NCBI GenBank assembly: GCA_937959065.1
Contig: CALGOI010000207.1
Span: forward strand, 1 to 19,190
Source of the DNA: an uncultured Ignavibacteriota bacterium
GTDB lineage: Bacteria > Bacteroidota > Ignavibacteria > Tepidaquicellales > Tepidaquicellaceae
Length of the DNA stretch: 19,190 bases
Direction of reading: 5' to 3'
Shown piece after piece: positions 7,520 through 14,984 of the stretch (position 1 is its first letter; each line of letters starts with the position of its first letter). The notes under the pieces were generated by a model, which saw nothing but the letters and a program-made list of their open reading frames with translations, searched no databases and was not told the DNA's origin. Both the position numbers and the translations under genes were made by a program.

Positions 7520-7759
7520 GTGGATGTATCTGAACTTAATCTTGGTGATGCTATAAAAGTCGCAGACCTTAAACTTGAAAATGTTACAATCTTTAATGAT
7601 GAAAACGCTGCTATCGTTTCTGTAGTTGCTCCTAAGATTGTTGAAGAACCTGAAACAGGTGAAGAAGAGGACGAAGATGCTGAACCGGAAGTTATCGGCA
7701 AAGGTAAGTCTGATGACGAAGGTGATGAAAGCGAAGAAAAATCCGAAGATAAAGAGTAA
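7520..7759 (+). CDS. rplY: Ribosomal protein L25/CTC, C-terminal part of an interrupted gene
   Basis: This is the remainder of rplY in the same frame as the piece starting at 7088. Good family sequence actually resumes at about 7436, so the GTG at 7520 is only the first convenient start and lies inside the domain. It contains the end of the TL5/CTC beta domain (SHIDVDVSELNLGDAIKVADLKL and VTIFNDENAAIVSVVAP). An acidic tail of about 40 residues rich in Glu and Asp follows, a usual ending for the CTC form in this group. It ends with TAA 28 bp before pth. A separate short protein starting here would lack the 5S rRNA-binding domain and is unlikely to be a real gene product. Confidence 0.8.
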   Translation: MDVSELNLGDAIKVADLKLENVTIFNDENAAIVSVVAPKIVEEPETGEEEDEDAEPEVIGKGKSDDEGDESEEKSEDKE

Positions 7760-7787
7760 TCATAGATTACAGAATTATATCTAAGAT

Positions 7788-8378
7788 TTGAAATTAATAG
7801 CTGGACTGGGTAACCCGGGCGAAAAGTACCGGTTTACCAGACATAATATCGGGTTTTTAATAATAGATCACATCGCAAGTTCTTTTGAAAGCTACAGAGA
7901 ATTAAACACTCCGTTATACACAGCCGTTTCTCCGGATTCTGAAACCCCGGATTTTATTCTGCTGAAACCACATACTTATATGAATAGAAGCGGACTGGCA
8001 CTGGCTGAGTTTATGAATACTAACGAAATCCCGCTTGAAAACCTTTTGGTTATAGTGGACGATTTTAATATCCCGCTTGGCTCGATTAGAGTTCGGAAAA
8101 ACGGTTCTGACGGCGGACACAACGGACTGGCAAACATTGCTGAGGTTTTCCGGACTGAAGAGTATCCCAGGATGCGTATCGGCATCGGTCCGTTGGAACA
8201 ACTTTCCAAAGATGATTATATAGATTTTGTTCTGACCAACTTTTCAGATAAGGAATTCGAAACTATCGACAAGTTGATGCCTGTTTACGAAAAATGTATT
8301 TTGAGTTTTATCACTGATGGCATTACCAAAACTATGAATAACTACAATAAATCCTTTATTGAAGAAATCAACGATTAA
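7788..8378 (+). CDS. pth: Peptidyl-tRNA hydrolase
   Basis: This essential cytoplasmic enzyme cleaves peptidyl-tRNAs released from stalled ribosomes, recycling tRNA. All hallmarks are present in the 196-residue product. GLGNPGEKYRFTRHNIGF includes the conserved Asn9 and catalytic His19. KPHTYMNRSG carries the conserved Asn. VDDFNIPLGSIRVR carries the conserved Asp, and GSDGGHNGL is the substrate-binding loop. Length is typical. The start is TTG at 7788, chosen because MKLIAGLGNPG begins exactly there as in other family members; there is no clear Shine-Dalgarno site. It lies 28 bp after rplY, and rplY-pth is a widely conserved pair. Unlike its neighbour it shows no sequence damage. Confidence 0.96.
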   Translation: MKLIAGLGNPGEKYRFTRHNIGFLIIDHIASSFESYRELNTPLYTAVSPDSETPDFILLKPHTYMNRSGLALAEFMNTNEIPLENLLVIVDDFNIPLGSIRVRKNGSDGGHNGLANIAEVFRTEEYPRMRIGIGPLEQLSKDDYIDFVLTNFSDKEFETIDKLMPVYEKCILSFITDGITKTMNNYNKSFIEEIND

Positions 8379-8446
8379 ATTTGCTTTCTACCTCCGCAAA
8401 ATGAATCTCATAACAATTATTAATTATATAAATAAAATACAATTAA

Positions 8447-10636
8447 ATGGAGAATAATTTAATAATTTTAATACCTGTTTTCGGTGTTATTGCTCTCCTG
8501 TTTATTGCTATACGCTCTAAATGGGTTAGCGCACAGGATGCCGGTACGGATAAAATGAAAAGGATCTCTGAAAGTATTTCCGAAGGAGCTATGGCTTTCC
8601 TTAGGGCTGAATACAAGATCCTGTCCATATTCGTAGTTTGTGTTGCTATTCTTCTATTCATAAGCGGTTCCAGCAGCGCGGATTCATCACCGCTGATCGG
8701 TGTATCTTTTATAGTTGGTGCTGTATGTTCAGCTTTAGCCGGTTTCATCGGAATGAAAGTTGCGACCAAAGCTAACGTTAGAACAACAAATGCTGCCAGG
8801 GAAGGCCTTGGTAAAGCACTCGAAATAGCGTTCACCGGAGGCTCGGTTATGGGACTTGGAGTTGTTGGACTTGGAGTACTTGGATTAGGCGGATTATTAT
8901 TGATCTACAGCAATATAATCGGATTGGATTCTACTACAGGTGTTAATACGGTTATGACTATTATAACCGGCTTCTCCTTCGGAGCTTCATCAATAGCACT
9001 GTTTGCGAGAGTAGGTGGTGGTATCTATACAAAGGCTGCTGACGTTGGCGCGGACCTCGTAGGTAAAGTTGAAGCTGGTATCCCTGAGGATCACCCGCTT
9101 AACCCGGCTACAATCGCGGATAACGTTGGTGATAACGTTGGTGACGTTGCCGGTATGGGCGCTGACCTATTCGAATCATACGTTGGTTCAATTATCGGTA
9201 CTATGGTGCTTGGTGCTGCATTCTTAGCTGCAGGTGGTTTTACAGATGATTTTGGCGGACTATCCGCTGTTTTACTTCCATTAGTACTGGCTGCTGTAGG
9301 TATCCTTACTTCCATTCTTGGTACTTTCTTCGTTAAAGTAAAAGAAGGCGGTAACCCGCAAAAAGCCCTTAACATTGGTGAATTCGGTTCTTCAATTATA
9401 ATGATTGTCGCATCCTATTTTATAATCACATGGATGCTCCCGGCATCATGGACATTTGTGGATCCTCTCTATGGGGAAACACGTGAAATGACTTCGCTGG
9501 GTATATTCTTTGCCACGATCATCGGCCTTGTTGCCGGTGTGCTGATTGGTGTTGTTACTGAGTATTACACGGGTACAGGCAAAAAACCTGTCCTTTCTAT
9601 TGCAAAACAATCCCTTACCGGTACTGCGACAAATATTATCTCCGGTCTCGGTATCGGTATGATATCTACTGCAATTCCGATTTTGATCCTGGCATTCTCA
9701 ATTATCGGAGCATTCTACTTTGGCGGACTTTACGGTATAGCTATCGCGGCCGTGGGTATGCTTTCAAATACAGGTATACAGCTCGCTGTTGATGCTTACG
9801 GTCCTATTTCCGATAATGCAGGAGGTATCGCTGAAATGTCCGAACTTCCGAAAGAAGTAAGATCAAGAACAGATAAACTCGATGCTGTAGGTAATACTAC
9901 TGCCGCTATCGGTAAAGGTTTTGCGATCGGTTCAGCGGCTCTTACTGCATTAGCACTTTTTGGAGCTTTTATGACAACTGCTCATATCACATCTATTGAC
10001 ATTTCTAAAGCCGGTGTTATGGCTGGATTATTCATCGGCGGTATGCTTCCGTTCCTTTTCTCAGCTCTTGCTATGCAGGCTGTAGGACGAGCCGCTATGT
10101 CTATGATCAAAGAAGTTAGAAGACAATTCTCAAGCATTCCTGCTCTTACCGCAGCGCTGGGTGTTATGAGAAAGAACGAAGGTAAGGATTTTGACCAATG
10201 GACTCCTGAAGATAAGCAGACTTTTGAAGCTGCCGACGGTAAAGCTGAATATGGTAAATGTGTTGAGATTTCAACTAAATCTGCAATCCGTGAGATGGTT
10301 ATCCCCGGTCTTCTTGCCGTACTTGCTCCGGTAATAATCGGTTTCGCGGGCGGTCCTGAGATGCTTGGCGGACTTCTCGCCGGTGTGACTGTAGTTGGTG
10401 TGCTTATGGCTATCTTCCAGTCAAATGCCGGTGGTGCATGGGATAACGCTAAAAAAATGTTCGAAGAAGGTGTAGAAGTGGATGGAGAGAAGTACTACAA
10501 GGGTTCAGACCCTCACAAAGCTGCAGTGGTCGGTGATACCGTTGGTGATCCTTTCAAAGACACTTCCGGACCTTCGCTTAACATCCTGATTAAGCTTATG
10601 TCAGTAGTCGCTCTTGTTATTGCAAGCTTGATCTAA
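8447..10636 (+). CDS. hppA: Membrane-bound ion-translocating pyrophosphatase, potassium-dependent class
   Basis: The 729-residue integral membrane enzyme hydrolyses pyrophosphate and pumps protons or sodium ions out of the cytoplasm, recovering energy from biosynthetic by-product. The signature DVGADLVGK (Asp199, Asp203, Lys207) is followed by EDHPLNPATIADNVGDNVGDVAG and GADLFESY, which bind magnesium-pyrophosphate. The second site is near the C terminus (DPHKAAVVGDTVGDPFKDTSGP). At residues 482-491 the motif is GNTTAAIGKG. Alanine at 486, where potassium-independent enzymes have lysine, places it in the K+-dependent class, which includes both H+ and Na+ pumps; the ion cannot be settled by eye. 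It begins with many hydrophobic helices, starts at ATG in an AT-rich leader, and appears to be a single-gene unit with its own terminator. Confidence 0.96.
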   Translation: MENNLIILIPVFGVIALLFIAIRSKWVSAQDAGTDKMKRISESISEGAMAFLRAEYKILSIFVVCVAILLFISGSSSADSSPLIGVSFIVGAVCSALAGFIGMKVATKANVRTTNAAREGLGKALEIAFTGGSVMGLGVVGLGVLGLGGLLLIYSNIIGLDSTTGVNTVMTIITGFSFGASSIALFARVGGGIYTKAADVGADLVGKVEAGIPEDHPLNPATIADNVGDNVGDVAGMGADLFESYVGSIIGTMVLGAAFLAAGGFTDDFGGLSAVLLPLVLAAVGILTSILGTFFVKVKEGGNPQKALNIGEFGSSIIMIVASYFIITWMLPASWTFVDPLYGETREMTSLGIFFATIIGLVAGVLIGVVTEYYTGTGKKPVLSIAKQSLTGTATNIISGLGIGMISTAIPILILAFSIIGAFYFGGLYGIAIAAVGMLSNTGIQLAVDAYGPISDNAGGIAEMSELPKEVRSRTDKLDAVGNTTAAIGKGFAIGSAALTALALFGAFMTTAHITSIDISKAGVMAGLFIGGMLPFLFSALAMQAVGRAAMSMIKEVRRQFSSIPALTAALGVMRKNEGKDFDQWTPEDKQTFEAADGKAEYGKCVEISTKSAIREMVIPGLLAVLAPVIIGFAGGPEMLGGLLAGVTVVGVLMAIFQSNAGGAWDNAKKMFEEGVEVDGEKYYKGSDPHKAAVVGDTVGDPFKDTSGPSLNILIKLMSVVALVIASLI

Positions 10637-10659
10637 GTAATTAGTCGTATAAAAATATT

Positions 10660-10693
10660 AAAAGCCCCGTCATAAAATGGCGGGGTTTTTTTT
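10660..10693. terminator. Shared bidirectional terminator between hppA and the cytochrome gene
   Basis: CCCCG (10665-10669) pairs with CGGGG (10681-10685). The stem is extended by A-T and G-U pairs on both sides, with a run of eight T on the plus strand and an A-rich stretch on the other side that serves as the T tract for minus-strand transcripts. It sits in the 65-bp gap between two convergent genes. Confidence 0.88.
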
Positions 10694-10701
10694 ACTGCTT
10701 T

Positions 10702-11574
10702 TTAAAACTTCGGCCTTGGTTGTGAATTAATGAATGCCTCAATATCATAAGCTTTTTCCAATGTAAGTGAATTCTTATCATCGAATGGCATAACGTGGTA
10801 AATGAATTTCGCTGCCTTTTCCCGTGTTGACATACCGGCACCGTCATTATAGCTGTCACTTCCCCACAATGGTGGAACTCTGTACTTGACCTGGCCCGGA
10901 ATATATGGGTCATTTTGTGCCCCCTCACCTGAACCTCCATGACAAGTTGAGCAGTACTTGTCATAATACTCACCGCCCTTTACCGGATCAGGATCGGTCG
11001 GCGGCGGCGGAATGTTTGGTATCCCTTGGTGATCTACTTTATATCCTTTTGGTACGTATTTACTGATAAATTCAAGATACGCAACCATAGCTTTCATTTC
11101 CCTGCTGTCTACAGGCAGCGGCTTGCCATTCATACTCCTCTCCATGCAGTCGTTTAACCTCTCCTGAATTGACTCCATCTTTTTATCCCTTTCACTATAT
11201 TGAGGAAACCTGGAGGTAACTCCGACAAGGTTATACGAAAACATATTTGTCCCGGCGTCGAAATGACAATTACTACAGACAAGATTATTGCCGGCATATC
11301 TCATACTTGAATCTGAGCTCATCGGACCAATAAGAAGGCATGTATTATTTAAAAGATCTCTTCCATACTTTATCAATTCCTTATCCTCACCTTCCGGCAA
11401 TTCGTTTATATCAGGGACTTTCCAGGATACGGTTGAATCGGCTGTATTCATATCCTGGTGTGGTGTAAACATTCCTAACTGATCCTTTAGTAATAGGAAA
11501 GTAATTACAGCAACAAAGAAAATTATCAAAACAGTTAATTGGACAGGTGTTAAAATTTTCCGGGAAGAATCCAT
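10702..11574 (-). CDS. Membrane-anchored dihaem cytochrome c, TsdA-like (thiosulfate dehydrogenase family)
   Basis: The 290-residue protein has one N-terminal transmembrane helix (about residues 11-29) that would anchor it with the haem domains in the periplasm. Two c-type haem sites are visible: CSNCH (100-104) and CSTCH (208-212). The first site sits in GNNLVCSNCHFDAG. It is followed by RLNDCMERSMNGKPLP and DSREMKAMVAYLEF, the pattern of TsdA dihaem cytochromes, in which a cysteine (here probably Cys143) is a haem axial ligand. Met262 in the VMP motif is a candidate ligand for haem 2. TsdA enzymes interconvert thiosulfate and tetrathionate. A membrane anchor instead of a cleaved signal peptide would suit electron transfer to the respiratory chain. 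It stands alone, convergent with hppA. The family call is fairly firm; the substrate is inferred. Confidence 0.8.
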   Translation of the reverse strand: MDSSRKILTPVQLTVLIIFFVAVITFLLLKDQLGMFTPHQDMNTADSTVSWKVPDINELPEGEDKELIKYGRDLLNNTCLLIGPMSSDSSMRYAGNNLVCSNCHFDAGTNMFSYNLVGVTSRFPQYSERDKKMESIQERLNDCMERSMNGKPLPVDSREMKAMVAYLEFISKYVPKGYKVDHQGIPNIPPPPTDPDPVKGGEYYDKYCSTCHGGSGEGAQNDPYIPGQVKYRVPPLWGSDSYNDGAGMSTREKAAKFIYHVMPFDDKNSLTLEKAYDIEAFINSQPRPKF

Positions 11575-11913
11575 CTATATATTTTTGGTTTTTAGGAAAA
11601 TAAGGTTTTTATTAAAAAATTCATACTTTCAAATAATTGGCAATATAAACCGTACTATCTACCTTGACTTTTGGACAATTATCCGTTACATTTACGTTTT
11701 TATAAACTACCAATTTCCTTTAGGTTTGAATTCACATTTCACCGGTATTATATTGCACGAGTTTAATTTTGTTTGTGAAATTGATTTTTTAATTGAATGA
11801 TATAAAAAAATGCGAGAGTAGATTGCTTAAGGAATTACCTGTTTTTACAAATGTGAATTTACCACCTGATTTAAAAATTTTATAAACCCTTGTTATTTAA
11901 GCTCTGACAAAAA
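11575..11913. other. Divergent intergenic region between the cytochrome and rsmG
   Basis: These 339 bp are very AT-rich and must hold the promoters for two divergent genes. The 71-codon frame at 11585-11800 has no start context, domain or composition suggesting a protein. The only structure I find is an 11-bp inverted repeat, AATTCACATTT at 11729-11739 and AAATGTGAATT at 11849-11859, 109 bp apart. No convincing promoter, riboswitch or small RNA could be recognised. Confidence 0.6.
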
Positions 11914-12552
11914 ATGCAGTTACTGAAAGATTTTCTAAAAAATGAGTTAAACATAATTGATGTTGATAATAAATTGTCCTCGTTTAATGCTTATGAAGAA
12001 TTGTTACTTGAATGGAATAAAAAGATCAATCTTGTCAGCCGTAAAAACGATTCCATCGAGACACATTTACTTAATTCCTTGTTCTTCATTAAAGAATATC
12101 CACTAAAAGGCTTTGAAAAGCTCATTGACATTGGCACCGGAGGTGGATTTCCAGGAATACCACTGAAAATAATTTACCCGGATATCAGCATTACTTTACT
12201 GGATTCGATTAATAAAAAAGTTACAGTAGTTTCAGATATAATTCAAAAACTCGGTTTTATAAACGCTGAAGCTATATGCGGAAGAGCTGAGGATATTTCC
12301 AAACTGGATAAATACAACAAGAAATTTGATATTGTTATATCCAAAGCTGTTTCTACTTTGGATAATTTATATAAATGGGGTGACGAATTCCTTAATGATA
12401 ACGGTAAATTCATTTGCATCAAAGGCGGTGATGTCTCCGAAGAATTATACGGCTTAACCAGATCCTGTCCGGGAATTAAAATACAGGTAATTGATTTTAA
12501 TTTGCCGGAAAAATATAATATTGAAGACAAAAAAATCGTAATAATAAACTAA
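11914..12552 (+). CDS. rsmG: 16S rRNA (guanine-527-N7)-methyltransferase RsmG
   Basis: RsmG uses S-adenosylmethionine to methylate N7 of G527 in 16S rRNA; its loss gives low-level streptomycin resistance in many bacteria. The 212-residue product has a helical N-terminal part with LLEWNKKINLVSRKND, then SAM-binding motif I IDIGTGGGFPGIPLKI (residues 71-86). DSINKKVTVV, GRAEDISKLD and the SKAVSTLDNLYKW segment follow, all typical of the GidB family. It starts at ATG 11914; AAAAA precedes it rather than a Shine-Dalgarno site. The next gene begins 7 bp after its stop, so the two are probably co-transcribed. Confidence 0.95.
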   Translation: MQLLKDFLKNELNIIDVDNKLSSFNAYEELLLEWNKKINLVSRKNDSIETHLLNSLFFIKEYPLKGFEKLIDIGTGGGFPGIPLKIIYPDISITLLDSINKKVTVVSDIIQKLGFINAEAICGRAEDISKLDKYNKKFDIVISKAVSTLDNLYKWGDEFLNDNGKFICIKGGDVSEELYGLTRSCPGIKIQVIDFNLPEKYNIEDKKIVIIN

Positions 12553-12559
12553 TCTCTTT

Positions 12560-14953
12560 ATGAAAATTTTATTCCGGTTTATATTAATTCTTTTTCTTGG
12601 TTTACTGATTCACAATCCTGTGTTTTCTCAAAATTATAATATTTCCGGGACGATCTATGATGCGGTAACTAATGAGCCTATACCATTCGCGACAATAAAG
12701 ATCATCGGGAAAAATACCGGAACTACTTCCGATGAAAACGGCTATTATATTCTTAAGGTCAATAACGGGCTGCATGAAGTCCTTTTTTCTTACATTGGCT
12801 ATAACTCCGATACAACGTCAATTAACGTTGAAGGTGACAACGTTAAACGAGACATCTTCCTCACTACATCAGAAATAATGATACAGGAGATCGTTGTTGC
12901 AGGGGAAGACCCGGCGTATGAAATAATTCGCCGTGCCATTAAATATAAGAAGGAATTCCAGAAAAATCTTAATCATTACGAATATGGAGCTTACTCCAAG
13001 TATGTACTCCGATCAAGCGCCGGCAGTATTGCCCCGGGAATGTTAATCGATTCCACAGGAGACCGTAAAATGGGAATATTCGGAATCCTGGAATCGCAAA
13101 CGAAAGGGTACTTCAGAAAACCCGACGATTTTAAAGAAATTGTTCTTGCAAAAAAGGAAACAGCAAATATTACCCGGGGATTTGCTTTACCACTAGTGGT
13201 TAATTTCTACGATGAAGTAATCGACCTAAACCGGGTTAATATTCCCGGCCCATTAGCTGACGATGCTTTCGATCATTATGATTATAAACTTACCGGTACA
13301 ACTTCAATTGACTCTATATTGATATACGAGATAAAAGTGTTTAATAAATCGAATCTTTCGCCTCAGTTCTATGGTGAAGTCTTCATTAGCGACAGTATTT
13401 TCTCTCTTATGAAGATAGATCTAAAAACAAATGACGCCGTTAACCTGAGGGGAATAACAGATCTGAATTTCCAGCAAAAATTCAGCACATATACAGATTC
13501 TAAATCCAACGAATACTGGATGCCGTCTGATATTCAGATATTTGCAGATGGGTCTTTTGCCGGACTGGTTAGTGTAACCGGTGAGATCTACTCGGTTATT
13601 TCAGAATATAAAATAAACGAACTTCTTCCTCCGGGTATATTCGATGAATACATTATTAAAGTAATGCCTGATTCTAAAAAGGACTCTATCTACTGGACAA
13701 ACAACCAGCTTTTGAAAAGCACTGAGGAAGAGCGACGAGCATACACACTTATTGAGGAAGATGAGAAAAAGAAAGCAAACGAAATTCGCTTTAATATTAC
13801 CGAATTAAAATTTGGGCGATATCTTTCTTCTAAGCCGCTAAACTATTACCATTTTAACCGTGTGGAAGGTAACTTTCTACAGCTAAATGCGGACTTTCGT
13901 AATGAACTAGGTAAAGATGATATAGAAGGCTACATAGGATATGGGTTTTCCGACAAGAAATTAAAATATGATTTTGAATACACTAAAAGGCTATTGAAAG
14001 ACAGAAGTCTTAGCATTTCAGCCGGTCTCTTTAGAAGACTTAACATTATGTCATATAACTTGTTTGGATTGGCAGAATTCGAAAACAGTATTTCAGCATT
14101 GTTCTTTAAAAATGACCAGTATGACTACTTTTACTCTTCAGGTTATGATTTTGATATCGAATATGAACTGGTACCACAGCTGGAAATTGAATTAATGTAC
14201 TCTCAAGCAAAACAATCGACCGCTTTTAAAAATACCGACTATAGTATTTTCAAGAGTGACCAGATTTTTAAAGATAACCCTCCCATAAATGATGCTTTCA
14301 TACGAAAAACCGGGATTAGTTTTCGCATAGATCCAAACGAGTTTAAATTCATTGACTGGGGGGACGGTGATATCTCAAAAGTTAAACTTACACGATTTCC
14401 TGTTTTAAGAGTAGGGATGGATTATTCAAATAAGAATTTCCTTAATAGCACTTATGAATTCCGCAGATATTACGCTACCCTATGGGGTTCTGAAAATATC
14501 AATGCCTACTTTAATCCACGATATCGAATTGAAGGTGAAATTTTTTCAGGTGATGTCCCTTTCCAGGAACTCGCTTATTTCAATACAAGTGTGGGTGTTA
14601 TTAATACCTCAAGAAATTTTAAAACGCTGACTTACCAGGAATTCCTCGGGGATAATATGTTCGCTTTTTACTTTGAGAATGACTTTGGGAAATACATATG
14701 GGGAAATATACCTATTCTGAAAGAATTTAACCTTATCGGCTTTTATAACGCGGGACGCATGGATATTTCCGATGCAAATAAAAACCTTTCTGCCTATAAA
14801 GGTTTCAGCGGTACAAACGGTATATTCCAGGAAACAGGTTTTGGTATTGGCGGTATTCTAAGTCTGCTAAGACTGGATTTCGGATGGAGATTGAATAATT
14901 TCCGGGAAGGAGAGAATTTCAAAATTGTACTATCCCTTGAAAGTCTAAGATAA
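12560..14953 (+). CDS. DUF5686-like outer-membrane protein with carboxypeptidase-regulatory-like domain
   Basis: The 797-residue protein has a signal peptide (MKILFRFILILFLGLLIHNPVFSQ). A carboxypeptidase D regulatory-like beta-sandwich follows at about residues 26-110 (ISGTIYDAVTNEPIPFATIKI, TTSDENGYY, SYIGY). Such a domain precedes many Bacteroidota outer-membrane proteins, including SusC-type receptors. After EIVVAGEDPAYEIIRRAIKYK the rest resembles DUF5686: a long beta-rich region with alternating aromatic strands, ending in a short strand (FREGENFKIVLSLESLR) typical of an outer-membrane beta-barrel C terminus. No TonB box or plug domain is evident, so it is not a standard TonB receptor. 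The function of the family is unknown; a surface or envelope role is inferred. It lies 7 bp after rsmG and ends at a hairpin terminator. Confidence 0.82.
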   Translation: MKILFRFILILFLGLLIHNPVFSQNYNISGTIYDAVTNEPIPFATIKIIGKNTGTTSDENGYYILKVNNGLHEVLFSYIGYNSDTTSINVEGDNVKRDIFLTTSEIMIQEIVVAGEDPAYEIIRRAIKYKKEFQKNLNHYEYGAYSKYVLRSSAGSIAPGMLIDSTGDRKMGIFGILESQTKGYFRKPDDFKEIVLAKKETANITRGFALPLVVNFYDEVIDLNRVNIPGPLADDAFDHYDYKLTGTTSIDSILIYEIKVFNKSNLSPQFYGEVFISDSIFSLMKIDLKTNDAVNLRGITDLNFQQKFSTYTDSKSNEYWMPSDIQIFADGSFAGLVSVTGEIYSVISEYKINELLPPGIFDEYIIKVMPDSKKDSIYWTNNQLLKSTEEERRAYTLIEEDEKKKANEIRFNITELKFGRYLSSKPLNYYHFNRVEGNFLQLNADFRNELGKDDIEGYIGYGFSDKKLKYDFEYTKRLLKDRSLSISAGLFRRLNIMSYNLFGLAEFENSISALFFKNDQYDYFYSSGYDFDIEYELVPQLEIELMYSQAKQSTAFKNTDYSIFKSDQIFKDNPPINDAFIRKTGISFRIDPNEFKFIDWGDGDISKVKLTRFPVLRVGMDYSNKNFLNSTYEFRRYYATLWGSENINAYFNPRYRIEGEIFSGDVPFQELAYFNTSVGVINTSRNFKTLTYQEFLGDNMFAFYFENDFGKYIWGNIPILKEFNLIGFYNAGRMDISDANKNLSAYKGFSGTNGIFQETGFGIGGILSLLRLDFGWRLNNFREGENFKIVLSLESLR

Positions 14954-14955
14954 AA

Positions 14956-14980
14956 TAAGCCCCGCTTAAAGCGGGGCTTA
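14956..14980. terminator. Hairpin terminator shared by convergent genes
   Basis: TAAGCCCCGC (14956-14965) and GCGGGGCTTA (14971-14980) are a perfect 10-bp inverted repeat with a 5-base loop. Read on the minus strand, the stem runs into TTTTA, so it fits best as the terminator of the subtilase gene. It also lies 3 bp after the stop of the plus-strand gene. Confidence 0.85.
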
Positions 14981-14984
14981 TAAA

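Noticed and set aside
11585..11800. 71-codon open frame as a small gene
   Set aside because: It lies in AT-rich intergenic DNA, has no recognisable domain or start context and a residue composition expected from random AT-rich sequence.
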